From contig CAKQOE010000003.1 in NCBI GenBank assembly GCA_934255545.1, positions 1-64,000 of the forward strand: a stretch of 64,000 bases of DNA, read 5' to 3'. Numbering within the stretch: position 1 is the stretch's first letter; every line of letters starts with the position of its first letter. The notes below the pieces were generated by a model. It saw nothing but the letters and a program-made list of their open reading frames with translations. It was not told where the DNA came from and did not search any database. Both the position numbers and the translations under genes were made by a program. The DNA comes from an uncultured Clostridia bacterium. GTDB taxonomy: Bacteria > Bacillota > Clostridia > Peptostreptococcales > Anaerovoracaceae. Of this stretch, positions 18,382 through 26,539 are shown one piece after another.

Positions 18382-19710
18382 ATGTCAAAATGCGAAAAGG
18401 CGGTGAAATTAGATAAAATGAAGGATTACACAGCAGAGTATGAAAGCAAGAAAATAACTGTTGAGCAGGCGCTTTCAAAGATAGAGTCTGATATGAATAT
18501 TTATGTCGGCGTAGATGTCGCTGAGCCTGTAACTGTACTGCGCGAGATGTATACTATTGCAGACAGAGTGAAGAACGTGACGATCAACAGCGTGCTCGGT
18601 CCGGAAGATTACAAGCATCTGCATGATGAGTCGGGGCATATAAGGACTGAACCGTTTTTCTACGGTCCGTTCACAAGAAGAGCGCACAGCACCGGAAATG
18701 TGTCGCTCGTGCCTGCAAGCATAAGCACGCTTTACCGCGACCGTGCGGCGTTCAGAAAACCTGATGTATTTATAGGTCTTGCGTCTCCGATGGATAAACA
18801 TGGATTTATGACTATGGGAATGTGTATTTCCCAGGAAATGGACGCGCTCGAACAGGCGGATATAGTGATACTGGAAATAAATCCGAACGTTCCTGTTGTT
18901 TACGGTGACGCGGCTGTACATATAAAGGATGTTGATTTTATCGTAGAATCAGACCGTGATCTGCCGCTCGACCCTGTAGCGGCTCCTAACGAGATACAGG
19001 AGACGATAGGGCATTACATAGCAGATCTCATAGAGGACGGCTCGACTATACAGCTCGGAATAGGAGGCATACCTGACGCTGCCGCGCGGCAGCTCATAAA
19101 CAAGCACGATCTGGGCGTGCATTCAGAGATGTTCACGCCGAGCATGGTAACGCTGTATGAGGCCGGCGTTATAACGGGAGCTGAAAAGAACATAGATAAA
19201 GGTCAGATGGTATGCACGCTGCTGACATCGTCGCCGGAGGTATTTGAATTTGTCGATCATAACCCTGCGGTAAAGATAATGCGCGGAAGCTACGTAAACG
19301 ACCCTTTCGTTATAATGAAAAACGACAGGATGGTAGCTATAAACTCGGCGCTTCACGTGGATCTGACAGGTCAGATATTTTCCGAAACTATAGGCCATAC
19401 GCAGTACAGCGGATCGGGCGGCGCTAATGACTTTGCCATGGGAGCGCACCGCTCGCGCGGAGGCAAGTCGATAATAGCGCTGCCTTCAACAAAGAAAAAA
19501 GGTACTATATCATCTATACAGCCGCTTGATCTCGAAGGCGGCGTAGTTACGGTGCTGCGCCAGACTGTGGACTACGTTGTGACCGAATACGGCGCAGCAC
19601 CGCTCTCAGGCCGAAGCATAAAGGACAGAGTAGAAAACCTGATAGCCGTAGCACATCCTGATTTCAGATCAGAGCTGCGTGAGCAGGCTAAGAAGCTGGA
19701 GCTGTGGTAG
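18382..19710 (+). CDS. Acetyl-CoA hydrolase/transferase family CoA-transferase
   Basis: 442 residues of the class I CoA-transferase family that includes 4-hydroxybutyrate and butyrate CoA-transferases. Seen: the GIGGIPDAAARQL glycine loop, HSEMFTPSMV, MRGSYVNDPFV, and the C-terminal GSGGANDFAMGAHRSRGGKS plus EYGAAPLSGRS. It would load the substrate acid with CoA for the upstream crotonase. The start is ambiguous: ATG 18382 has a weak GCGGAGC site; ATG 18418 (MKDYTAEYESKK) fits the family N-terminus better. Confidence 0.88.
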   Translation: MSKCEKAVKLDKMKDYTAEYESKKITVEQALSKIESDMNIYVGVDVAEPVTVLREMYTIADRVKNVTINSVLGPEDYKHLHDESGHIRTEPFFYGPFTRRAHSTGNVSLVPASISTLYRDRAAFRKPDVFIGLASPMDKHGFMTMGMCISQEMDALEQADIVILEINPNVPVVYGDAAVHIKDVDFIVESDRDLPLDPVAAPNEIQETIGHYIADLIEDGSTIQLGIGGIPDAAARQLINKHDLGVHSEMFTPSMVTLYEAGVITGAEKNIDKGQMVCTLLTSSPEVFEFVDHNPAVKIMRGSYVNDPFVIMKNDRMVAINSALHVDLTGQIFSETIGHTQYSGSGGANDFAMGAHRSRGGKSIIALPSTKKKGTISSIQPLDLEGGVVTVLRQTVDYVVTEYGAAPLSGRSIKDRVENLIAVAHPDFRSELREQAKKLELW

Positions 19711-19740
19711 CAGAGTAATGACATTCTATGATATTGATTT

Positions 19741-20697
19741 TCAGGCAGGATACAGAACGCATGGAAGCGGCAGCGACACAGCAAGTACGAAACGCGGCAG
19801 GCTTATGACAGACATGGCGCCGCCTGCATTTTCGACACGGCGCCTGAGACCTGAAAGTCCGCCGCCTTCGATTATTTCGTGCGTCGGAGGCGTTCCGTTG
19901 TTTGTTACGGTCACAGAGCAGCTGAAGCTGTTTATGGATACAGATACATAAAGCTCTGAAGCTGCGGCATGCTTCAGACAGTTTGATGTACATTCGCGGA
20001 CAGAAAGAGCGAGCAGGGAACGCGCGCCGCTGTCTGTCGGAAGCATGCCGGATATGATGACCCTGACGCCGAGCGCGTCGGCGCGTTCTACGGCATACGT
20101 AACCGGATCATGCGGCTCTGATGAACGTGTCGCGTGACACAGCAGGTTTATGGAGTTTTCCCATTGAGCCGCGCTGGCGCGGATGTTTTCAATGCTTTCT
20201 TCGTTTTGCAGCGCGCGGCGCGCTGACATTATCGTATGCCCTATATCATCATGCACGCGCAGCTTCATTGCGAGCGTTTCTTCATCGCGTATGATCTCAG
20301 GCATATTGTCATAGAGACGCCTTGCTCTGCGGTTGGCGTCCTCTATACGCAGGTTTTCCTCCTCGAGCCTTATACTGAGTCCGGCGAGCTCAGTAACATC
20401 AGCGGCAGTTATTTCCGTGAGAGGTTCGCCGTCAGATCCTGTGACATGATGTTCCGAAAATCTCATGACTGTGCTGTCAGGGAAAAGGTATACGTGCATT
20501 TCAGCGTCAAGCTCTGTCACTTTTGAAGGAGGATCGGCCAGAGCAGAACGGAGATCATCAAGTGTAAACGCAGATCCGTTAAGAAGGATGCCGGCGATAT
20601 AATGCATACGTCTGTTGCATAGACGTAGACGGCCGTTTTCGTCGAAGATGCACATGCCAAGCGGGATATTGTCGAAGCTGTTTTTTATGATACTCAT
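19741..20697 (-). CDS. Sensor histidine kinase, PAS-like and HisKA_3 type
   Basis: 318 residues without membrane helices. An N-terminal PAS-like segment (NIPLGMCIFDENGRLRLCN) precedes a coiled region, a HisKA_3-like box (VHDDIGH, H149) and a GHKL ATPase end (LALSVRECTSNCLKHAAA for the N-box, GGGLSGLRRRVENAGG for the G-box). No response regulator gene is adjacent. It converges on the CoA-transferase with only 30 bases between stops. AGGAGG precedes the start. Cytosolic sensing of an internal signal is inferred. Confidence 0.8.
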   Translation of the reverse strand: MSIIKNSFDNIPLGMCIFDENGRLRLCNRRMHYIAGILLNGSAFTLDDLRSALADPPSKVTELDAEMHVYLFPDSTVMRFSEHHVTGSDGEPLTEITAADVTELAGLSIRLEEENLRIEDANRRARRLYDNMPEIIRDEETLAMKLRVHDDIGHTIMSARRALQNEESIENIRASAAQWENSINLLCHATRSSEPHDPVTYAVERADALGVRVIISGMLPTDSGARSLLALSVRECTSNCLKHAAASELYVSVSINSFSCSVTVTNNGTPPTHEIIEGGGLSGLRRRVENAGGAMSVISLPRFVLAVSLPLPCVLYPA

Positions 20698-21001
20698 ATG
20701 TCATCCTCCTGTGTTTTTATATCGCTTACGGGTGTATCCGAGATCACTGCGGAGTCGAAAGCGTGACGGTCGGCTCAGCTGGTCCTGTACCACCGGTACC
20801 TCCGCAAAGCACACCGAAAGATCCGGTAAATTTCGGCGATAACGGTGATAACAGGCTGTAAGACAAAGGCTCGTGCAGAAAGACAATAAAAAAAATCAGT
20901 AGTAAAAACAATGAAAAAACGGCTGCTTTGCAGGTCATGCGACTCGCGGAGCAGTCGTTTTTCATTTCGAGCGAGACTGTGATAAAAAGTATTATGGTAT
21001 T
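20698..21001. other. Intergenic between kinase and Rpn gene
   Basis: No convincing gene. It contains the bidirectional terminator at 20916-20962 and the upstream region of the leftward kinase gene. A 73-codon leftward frame starts inside the terminator stem and lacks a ribosome site. Confidence 0.55.
20916..20962 (-). terminator. Terminator of the Rpn-family gene (bidirectional)
   Basis: A 16-bp imperfect stem (AAAACGGCTGCTTTGC with GCGGAGCAGTCGTTTT, some G-T pairs) flanked by A and T tracts. It lies about 40 bases after the Rpn stop. Confidence 0.65.
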
Positions 21002-22009
21002 TTAACTCTCAGAACAGCGCATACTATCAATGAGTTCTTGGTTACAGCCTGTGATTTTACAGATATCATCATCATTCATGTTTGTATCGATCATCATTTT
21101 GACGATAGTAAGTTTCTCCTGTAATGCTCCATCCTGAAAACCGGCAGCCTTGCCATCCTGAAAACCGGCAGCCTTGCCGTCCTCGAAACCGGCAGCCTTG
21201 CCATCTTGAAAACCGGCAGCTTTCCCAGCTTCAAAACCGGCGTTTTTACCGTCTTCAAATCCCATAGCCATGCCGCGCTCATAACCGTTATTGTAACCTG
21301 ATTTAAAATTCTCCTGGTCTCGTTCACGTAATTTCATAAATTCAACCTCCACATTTTTGTTGTTCTTTACTGCGAGAACACGCGAATGGATCTTTGCTAC
21401 AAAGTCACTGTCAAGGTCATCAGCAGTTTCAGTCGTACTGTTAATGAGATATTTGAAAAACTTATTAATATCTGTATCTCCGTTCAGATCATTTGCATTA
21501 GTCAGAACGACAACACTGCTTTCGTCGTTAAGAGAAAGATCTTCAACTTCCATACATTTGCGCTCAAAAGTATATTTCTGTTTTGTCATCCTGAACGGGT
21601 CGAAGAGACAGATAAAGATCACAAGAGTTTTTCTGAGCTTGTTGTAATCCTCTCCCTTTTCAAGCTGGTCAAGATCCATTACGCTTAAATAATAGCGACT
21701 CCTTTTACCAATATTATACTCATTCTTTTTCTGCATTTCAACAGAATAGCGAGTTCCCTCTACATCATTGGCATACACATCGAGTCTTATGCCATGCGCT
21801 TCAGGGTCTATCTCCATTACCCTCTGATACTGTACGATGGACACCTTTCTGATAGAAAAATTCAGTATTTTTTCAAGCAGCAGCCGAAGTATTTCTTCAT
21901 CCTGCATAACTTTACTGAAAAGAAAATCATCAGAAAGATTGAGCTTCTGATAAGCATCATGAAAATTTTCAGGATAATGATGTATCATCTGTATGTAATT
22001 GTCGTCCAT
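21002..22009 (-). CDS. Rpn/PD-(D/E)XK family recombination-promoting nuclease with octapeptide repeats
   Basis: 335 residues. The N-terminal part (DDFLFSKVMQDEEILRLLLEKIL, then RLDVYANDVEGTRYSVEMQ) has the D...ExQ layout of the PD-(D/E)XK nuclease/transposase (Rpn) family. These proteins promote RecA-independent recombination or act in defence, and are often multicopy. The C-terminal region repeats GF(Q/E)DGKAA six to seven times, encoded by 24-bp units. A short helical tail (LTIVKMMIDTNMNDDDICKI) resembles the end of other family members. The start has AAAGGGG. Confidence 0.85.
   Translation of the reverse strand: MDDNYIQMIHHYPENFHDAYQKLNLSDDFLFSKVMQDEEILRLLLEKILNFSIRKVSIVQYQRVMEIDPEAHGIRLDVYANDVEGTRYSVEMQKKNEYNIGKRSRYYLSVMDLDQLEKGEDYNKLRKTLVIFICLFDPFRMTKQKYTFERKCMEVEDLSLNDESSVVVLTNANDLNGDTDINKFFKYLINSTTETADDLDSDFVAKIHSRVLAVKNNKNVEVEFMKLRERDQENFKSGYNNGYERGMAMGFEDGKNAGFEAGKAAGFQDGKAAGFEDGKAAGFQDGKAAGFQDGALQEKLTIVKMMIDTNMNDDDICKITGCNQELIDSMRCSES
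21129..21296 (-). repeat. 24-bp tandem repeats inside the Rpn gene
   Basis: About seven 24-bp units. The first two (21129-21152 and 21153-21176) are identical; later ones diverge. They encode GFQDGKAA-like octapeptides, and unit number is likely to vary between strains. Confidence 0.8.
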
Positions 22010-22103
22010 AATAAACCCCTTTCAAAATATCAGGTGATAACTATACAGCACTTATAACAGGCAAGCCCTGTTGGTGGTGTGCTTTGATTTAAAGTACAAG
22101 ATT

Positions 22104-22132
22104 ATATTACTATATATGTAATAAAATGACAA
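22104..22132 (-). promoter_or_regulatory. Promoter of the Rpn gene
   Basis: On the minus strand: TTGTCA, a 17-bp spacer and TAATAT, 95 bases before the start codon. Confidence 0.4.
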
Positions 22133-22154
22133 GAAAATAATGTAAAAATATAAT
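22126..22154 (+). promoter_or_regulatory. Promoter of the agr locus
   Basis: ATGACA (22126-22131), a 17-bp spacer and TATAAT (22149-22154). Its -35 overlaps the -35 of the leftward promoter, giving a leader of about 185 nt before agrD. Confidence 0.5.
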
Positions 22155-22294
22155 CTTAAATCTATAAATGTAAAATAAAGGCTTAAATGAATAAAATTTA
22201 AGCAATTGCATGCGTCACCGCATGAACAAACTGTTAAATTATGTTAAAAAAACTGCAATTCTACATGATTTATCGACACTTCTGCATACCCTAT

Positions 22295-22326
22295 TGTGAA
22301 AATATATGTAAGATGATATTTTCACA
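22295..22326. promoter_or_regulatory. 11-bp inverted repeat before agrD
   Basis: TGTGAAAATAT and ATATTTTCACA are perfect complements 10 bases apart. They end five bases before the AAAGGAGG site of agrD. It could be an operator or an RNA stem controlling translation. Confidence 0.5.
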
Positions 22327-22346
22327 GTGAAAGGAGGATAGCATTT

Positions 22347-22493
22347 ATGAAAAATGTAAAGGAGCTGTTTTCATCTATGGCTAAAGCTGCTGCAGAAAGA
22401 GCGCTTAAAAGAGATGCGAACAGGACAACATGTGTCGCGTTTTATCAGCCAAAAGTACCGGCAAAAATTGAAAAATTTAAAAATGTAAAGTAA
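22347..22493 (+). CDS. agrD: AgrD-like cyclic peptide autoinducer precursor
   Basis: 48 residues, preceded by AAAGGAGG. It has the three-part AgrD plan: an amphipathic N-terminal helix (VKELFSSMAKAAAERALKR), a core with one cysteine (TTCVAFY, C29) and a charged C-terminal recognition tail (QPKVPAKIEKFK). In AgrD families AgrB cleaves after the core and closes a thiolactone from the cysteine to the new C-terminus. A five-residue ring CVAFY is inferred by analogy. AgrB, kinase and regulator genes follow. Confidence 0.88.
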   Translation: MKNVKELFSSMAKAAAERALKRDANRTTCVAFYQPKVPAKIEKFKNVK

Positions 22494-22518
22494 GTAAAAA
22501 ATTAAAAAGTGAGAAGTG

Positions 22519-23775
22519 ATGATAATTGAAAAAATATTAAGCATACTTTTATGTATGGTTACATTTATAACCGGAAGTGTGTATGTATTTGCTGTTGATG
22601 ATCTTTATATAGCTGATAATGATATAAAGTCAAGGATATCTGATGATGAGTTGTTAATAAATCTGGCAGAAGATGTGCTTAATGCAAGCCGAGAGTATTA
22701 TCATGTAAGTAATATAAGGGTTGAAAATAAGGAGATATCATATACCAACGGTATATATAGTGTTGACTATGTAATTGAAATGGATGAGTTATTAAAAGCA
22801 GAAAATGCTATGGAACTCCCACAAATGCAAGGAATTGCAGAGGCATTGGAGCTTGATAATAAAATAACTACAGCTCAGCTTGACGAAGCAATTAATGAAA
22901 GAAAACTCGAAAATGCAGTCTTAAAAGGAAATGATGTAGATGTGCAGTCAATAAGTAAAGACGTGTATACATATGCACAAAAAGAAATAGTTGAGTTTGT
23001 AAATAATATAGAAAATGAATATATTGGAAAAACATATCCTGGAGCAGTTATACTTAGAGCGAACTTTGATTCCTATGGAAACTTTATAAAACTTCAGACA
23101 CAGACTCTTTTTGGTGAGTTTACAGATGATCTGTCTATAACAATGCCTGAATCATATTCCACTATGAAGGATAGAGGACGCAGTCAATTGTATAATACAT
23201 TAGAGAAGTATTCTTTTGCATCAAAAAATATATCCAGTAGTATTGAACCTATGGCAAATACTTTTACTTATAAGCGAGTAGATGCTGCAAATTATGCAAA
23301 TAAATATACAAGTAATGCCAAAGGTCATAATTGTGGAAAGATAATTCATAAAGGAAAAACAGCATTGCAGGATTATAGTAAATATAATTCTGAATATGAT
23401 CATTATTGCAGTAATGATTGCGCAAATTATGTATCACAGGCTATGTTAGCTGGTGGGGTTCCGACTGATAGCACATGGTATCCCGGAAGTACAACGTGGA
23501 TAAATTGTGATAAATTAGCATCTTATTTTACAGAAACCCATAATTGGTGGCAAACTACTAATTTTGAAAAATGCAATGCTGGTGGAATAATAGCTTTATA
23601 TAATAAAAAAGATGTAGATTTAACACATGTTATGATGACTGTAAAAAATGATACAGTAGAACATAGATTATCAGCACATACTAATGATAGAAAATATGTT
23701 TTGTATAATAGTGATGTATTAGGTAGTGATGAAACACATTTCATAGCATATTATCAATTCTATAAGACAACATAA
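22519..23775 (+). CDS. Secreted amidase-like protein (Amidase_6 type) inside the agr locus
   Basis: 418 residues from ATG 22519 (GTG 22516 is an equal alternative). A signal peptide (ILSILLCMVTFITGSVYVFA) leads a helical N-terminal region of about 230 residues. The C-terminal 170 form a putative amidase domain with YANKYTSNAK, the nucleophile-type CSNDCANYVSQAMLAGG and a late histidine in LTHVMMTV. Such domains occur in cell-wall or peptide hydrolases of Firmicutes. It lies between agrD and agrB, so it is made with the autoinducer; a role in pheromone processing or wall remodelling is speculation. The base composition is more AT-rich than the flanks. Confidence 0.75.
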   Translation: MIIEKILSILLCMVTFITGSVYVFAVDDLYIADNDIKSRISDDELLINLAEDVLNASREYYHVSNIRVENKEISYTNGIYSVDYVIEMDELLKAENAMELPQMQGIAEALELDNKITTAQLDEAINERKLENAVLKGNDVDVQSISKDVYTYAQKEIVEFVNNIENEYIGKTYPGAVILRANFDSYGNFIKLQTQTLFGEFTDDLSITMPESYSTMKDRGRSQLYNTLEKYSFASKNISSSIEPMANTFTYKRVDAANYANKYTSNAKGHNCGKIIHKGKTALQDYSKYNSEYDHYCSNDCANYVSQAMLAGGVPTDSTWYPGSTTWINCDKLASYFTETHNWWQTTNFEKCNAGGIIALYNKKDVDLTHVMMTVKNDTVEHRLSAHTNDRKYVLYNSDVLGSDETHFIAYYQFYKTT

Positions 23776-23777
23776 AA

Positions 23778-24350
23778 ATGATAGAAAGAATATCAATTAA
23801 AATAGCAAGCATACCTCAAATAACAGGAACATTATCATCCGATGACATAGAATTGTACGCATATGGATTCTTCATACTGATATCAAAAATGGTATTTGGG
23901 ATTTTGACAGTGCTTTTTGGAATAATATTTGGCATAGTTATTGAGTGTATAATATTTTATATGACCTTTATGCTGTTACGAGGATATGCAGGCGGTATGC
24001 ATGCAGGAACGGAAAAATTATGTACTGTATTAACTACGATAGCAATGTTTTCATCTGCGTGTCTGATCAGGTTGGCTGATCAATTTATTGATCCTGTATT
24101 AGCGATAATAGCAGGGGTATGTTGCGCTATTATAATTGCAGCATTGAGCCCTGTCGAAAGTAGTGCAAAGCCACTAAGTACAGTTGAACAGAAACGGTAT
24201 AGATGCATGTCAAGGCTTATAGTATTGGGATTAATAGCTGTATCGATCACAGCTTACATACTAAATGCATATTTTATTATATATCCGATTATGGTATGTA
24301 TGCTTTTGGAAACTGTGTTGCTTGTATTAGCTGCGGTAAAGGAAATTTAG
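23778..24350 (+). CDS. agrB: AgrB-like autoinducer processing protease/transporter
   Basis: 190 residues, the normal AgrB size, with five to six membrane helices. The catalytic motif LLRGYAGGMHAGTEKLC gives H75 and C82, the His/Cys pair of the AgrB endopeptidase, with the conserved R68. It cuts the AgrD tail and forms the ring at the membrane. The start lies two bases after the amidase-like stop. Confidence 0.92.
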   Translation: MIERISIKIASIPQITGTLSSDDIELYAYGFFILISKMVFGILTVLFGIIFGIVIECIIFYMTFMLLRGYAGGMHAGTEKLCTVLTTIAMFSSACLIRLADQFIDPVLAIIAGVCCAIIIAALSPVESSAKPLSTVEQKRYRCMSRLIVLGLIAVSITAYILNAYFIIYPIMVCMLLETVLLVLAAVKEI

Positions 24351-24415
24351 TGAAGTTAGCTAAAATCTGCACAATGTTTAGAAATTTGACTATTCAGAAA
24401 CAACAATGATAAAAT

Positions 24416-24453
24416 TGACTTGCTGAAGAAAAATATTCGGCAAGTCAGTTTTT
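24416..24453 (+). terminator. Terminator between agrB and the regulator gene
   Basis: A 12-bp stem (one G-T pair) with an eight-base loop, followed by TTTTT after a short spacer. It separates agrD-amidase-agrB from the two-component genes. Confidence 0.75.
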
Positions 24454-24490
24454 AATATAGGGAAAAAAGAGATTGTCAGAGGTGAAAATT

Positions 24491-25192
24491 ATGATACGGC
24501 TGCTTATATGTGATGATGAAGAGGGATCTGTAAGGCTGCTTCGGGAGCATACTGAAAAATATATGAAATCGCATAATATTGAATGTGTCATAACAGAAGC
24601 CGGCGATCCGTCAATAATAATGAATGATGGAAGTCGATATGATATCGCCATGCTTGATATACAGATGGGCGATGTAAGCGGAACAGAGCTGGCTGCGGAG
24701 CTGAAAAAACGAAACAGCAGGACGGTATTGTTTTTTGTAACAAATTACAATGAGTATCAGGACGAAGCGATGGACTTGCGCGCATTGAGATTTTTTATGA
24801 AGCCGTTTGATGCAGAGAGACTTTTTTCGGGGCTTGATAAGGCTATGGAATATATAGACGGCTCATATGCGGATATATTTGCAGTAAGCGGTAGCGAGCA
24901 CAGGAGAGTGCCTGTAGATGATATAATTTACATAATGAATGAAAACCGCAAAGTAGTAATAGTGACAGATTCAGAGAAGATGATCACAAAAGATAGTATT
25001 GATATATGGTGTGAAAGGCTGCCGTCACATTTCTTTTTTCAGGTGCATAGATCATTTCTGGTAAATCTGCATTATATAGATAAATATTCAAATAATGAAA
25101 TAATATTAAAAGATGGCACGAATATAACTATAGCGCCGCGTCGCCGCGGCGAATTCAGAAAATACTGGTTTGAATACATCAGGAGGTTATAG
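24491..25192 (+). CDS. LytTR-family response regulator (AgrA-like)
   Basis: 233 residues. A receiver domain (ICDDEEG acidic pocket, phospho-aspartate D56 in AMLDIQMGD, lysine in RFFMKPFDAE) is joined to a LytTR DNA-binding domain (VDDIIYIMNENRKVVIV, FFQVHRSFLVNLHYID). Proteins of this type bind direct repeats and turn on agr targets. ATG 24491 follows AGAGGTGAAAATT; a TTG 18 bases earlier is less likely. Confidence 0.9.
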   Translation: MIRLLICDDEEGSVRLLREHTEKYMKSHNIECVITEAGDPSIIMNDGSRYDIAMLDIQMGDVSGTELAAELKKRNSRTVLFFVTNYNEYQDEAMDLRALRFFMKPFDAERLFSGLDKAMEYIDGSYADIFAVSGSEHRRVPVDDIIYIMNENRKVVIVTDSEKMITKDSIDIWCERLPSHFFFQVHRSFLVNLHYIDKYSNNEIILKDGTNITIAPRRRGEFRKYWFEYIRRL

Positions 25193-25195
25193 TGT

Positions 25196-26476
25196 ATGCT
25201 CGATCCTGTTATATCTTTTTTAGTTTATGGTACAGAAGCTGTAATTTCATATGTGTTTTTTTCAAATCTTGCACAGAAAAAATATTCTGCAATGAAAACG
25301 TTTCTGTACAGTATTATGCTGTTTGCATGGGGAGCCTCGGTAAACCTCATGTTTCAGAATAATATATTTATAAATCTTGTTGTATTTACGTTGATAGATT
25401 TTATATATGCAAGGATAGCGTTCAGGATAACATACAGAGATGCGATATTTTTTGCTGTTATACTGACTGCGATTGCAGGGTTGATGGAATTTGTAGCGAT
25501 ATTTCTGGTATCAGCATTTACAGGAAGTGCTGCATCAGAATATAACGATGATTTTTCATTATTCATGCTCGAGTGTCCCATCAGTAAGATGCTTTACTTT
25601 ATAGCTGCTGTGGCATTATCAAGGTTTGTAGGTACAAGGCAGGATCAAGGCAAGCTGCCGGCAATACTTTTTATGTATCCGGTAACTTGCATGGGATGCA
25701 TATGTATATTCTGGTATATAGGTCTGCAGGGGCATATCAGTACACGTATACAGTTTGTGCTTTCAGCAGCAAGTCTGCTCCTTTCTGTTTCATCTATGAT
25801 ACTGTTTGCAACATGGCATGAGCATATAGATCAGGAAAATGAACTGCTTGAGATGAAGAGCGAGATGATGCGCACAGAGAAGGAAAAGGCATATTATGAC
25901 ATACTTGACCGGCAGAATCAGGAACTCATGATATACGCTCATGATGCGAAAAATCATCTTGCTGCCATGCAGCGACTCAGTGGTGATGTAAGGCTGGATG
26001 AATATATATCAAAAATGTCAGACAGACTACAGGAGTACACAAGTAGCTGCCACAGCGGTAATATGATGCTGGATGTAATGACAGATAAGTACGTCTCCGA
26101 GGCAAAGCTGCGCGGCGTCAGATTTACATACGAGGTAAGAGCGTGCAATTTCAGTCAAATGGACGATTTTGATCTTGTAGCAGTATTTGGAAATCTAATG
26201 GACAATGCAATGACCGCTGCCGAAAAAAGCTCAGAAAAGCGTCTGACGCTTGAAACAGGCTGGCGAAACAATTACAGTGTCGCGGTCATAAGGAACAGCT
26301 GTGATACAAGACCAAAAACAAACAAAGGAAGACTCGTTACAACAAAACCGGACAGCCGATTGCACGGCTATGGTCTTAAAAGCGTAGCAAATACGCTGAA
26401 AAAATACGATGGAGACTCGGACTGGGATTATGATGAAGAAAAGCATGAATTTATAACTACTCTCATGATAAAGTGA
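25196..26476 (+). CDS. AgrC-like sensor histidine kinase (GHKL)
   Basis: 426 residues. About six N-terminal membrane helices (1-205) would bind the cyclic peptide. A coiled coil leads to the phospho-acceptor YAHDAKNHL (H249) and a GHKL ATPase (FGNLMDNAMTAAEKS N-box, HGYGLKSVANTLKKY G-box). The start has AGGAGGT and sits three bases after the regulator stop. Confidence 0.9.
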   Translation: MLDPVISFLVYGTEAVISYVFFSNLAQKKYSAMKTFLYSIMLFAWGASVNLMFQNNIFINLVVFTLIDFIYARIAFRITYRDAIFFAVILTAIAGLMEFVAIFLVSAFTGSAASEYNDDFSLFMLECPISKMLYFIAAVALSRFVGTRQDQGKLPAILFMYPVTCMGCICIFWYIGLQGHISTRIQFVLSAASLLLSVSSMILFATWHEHIDQENELLEMKSEMMRTEKEKAYYDILDRQNQELMIYAHDAKNHLAAMQRLSGDVRLDEYISKMSDRLQEYTSSCHSGNMMLDVMTDKYVSEAKLRGVRFTYEVRACNFSQMDDFDLVAVFGNLMDNAMTAAEKSSEKRLTLETGWRNNYSVAVIRNSCDTRPKTNKGRLVTTKPDSRLHGYGLKSVANTLKKYDGDSDWDYDEEKHEFITTLMIK

Positions 26477-26493
26477 ATTACAAACAGCGATAA

Positions 26494-26527
26494 TCAAAAA
26501 AGCACGCGTTGGCGCGTGCTTTTTTGA
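26494..26527. terminator. Bidirectional terminator between converging genes
   Basis: A perfect 15-bp stem with TTGG loop and A6/T6 tracts on either side. It serves the kinase gene and the leftward symporter gene. Confidence 0.92.
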
Positions 26528-26539
26528 TACTGAATTGAA

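Larger units (their letters stand above)
22010..22346. other. Divergent promoter region and structured agrD leader
   Basis: No gene is seen. It holds overlapping back-to-back promoters and three hairpins in the presumed agrD leader: 22181-22203 (8-bp stem), 22210-22225 (CATGCG-TCAC-CGCATG) and 22295-22326. Confidence 0.55.

Noticed and set aside
20744..20965. A 73-codon leftward frame with a membrane-like stretch
   Set aside because: Its start lies inside a bidirectional terminator stem and no ribosome site precedes it.
21129..21296. Regular 24-bp repeats resembling a CRISPR array
   Set aside because: There are no spacers; the units are contiguous and encode an in-frame octapeptide repeat.
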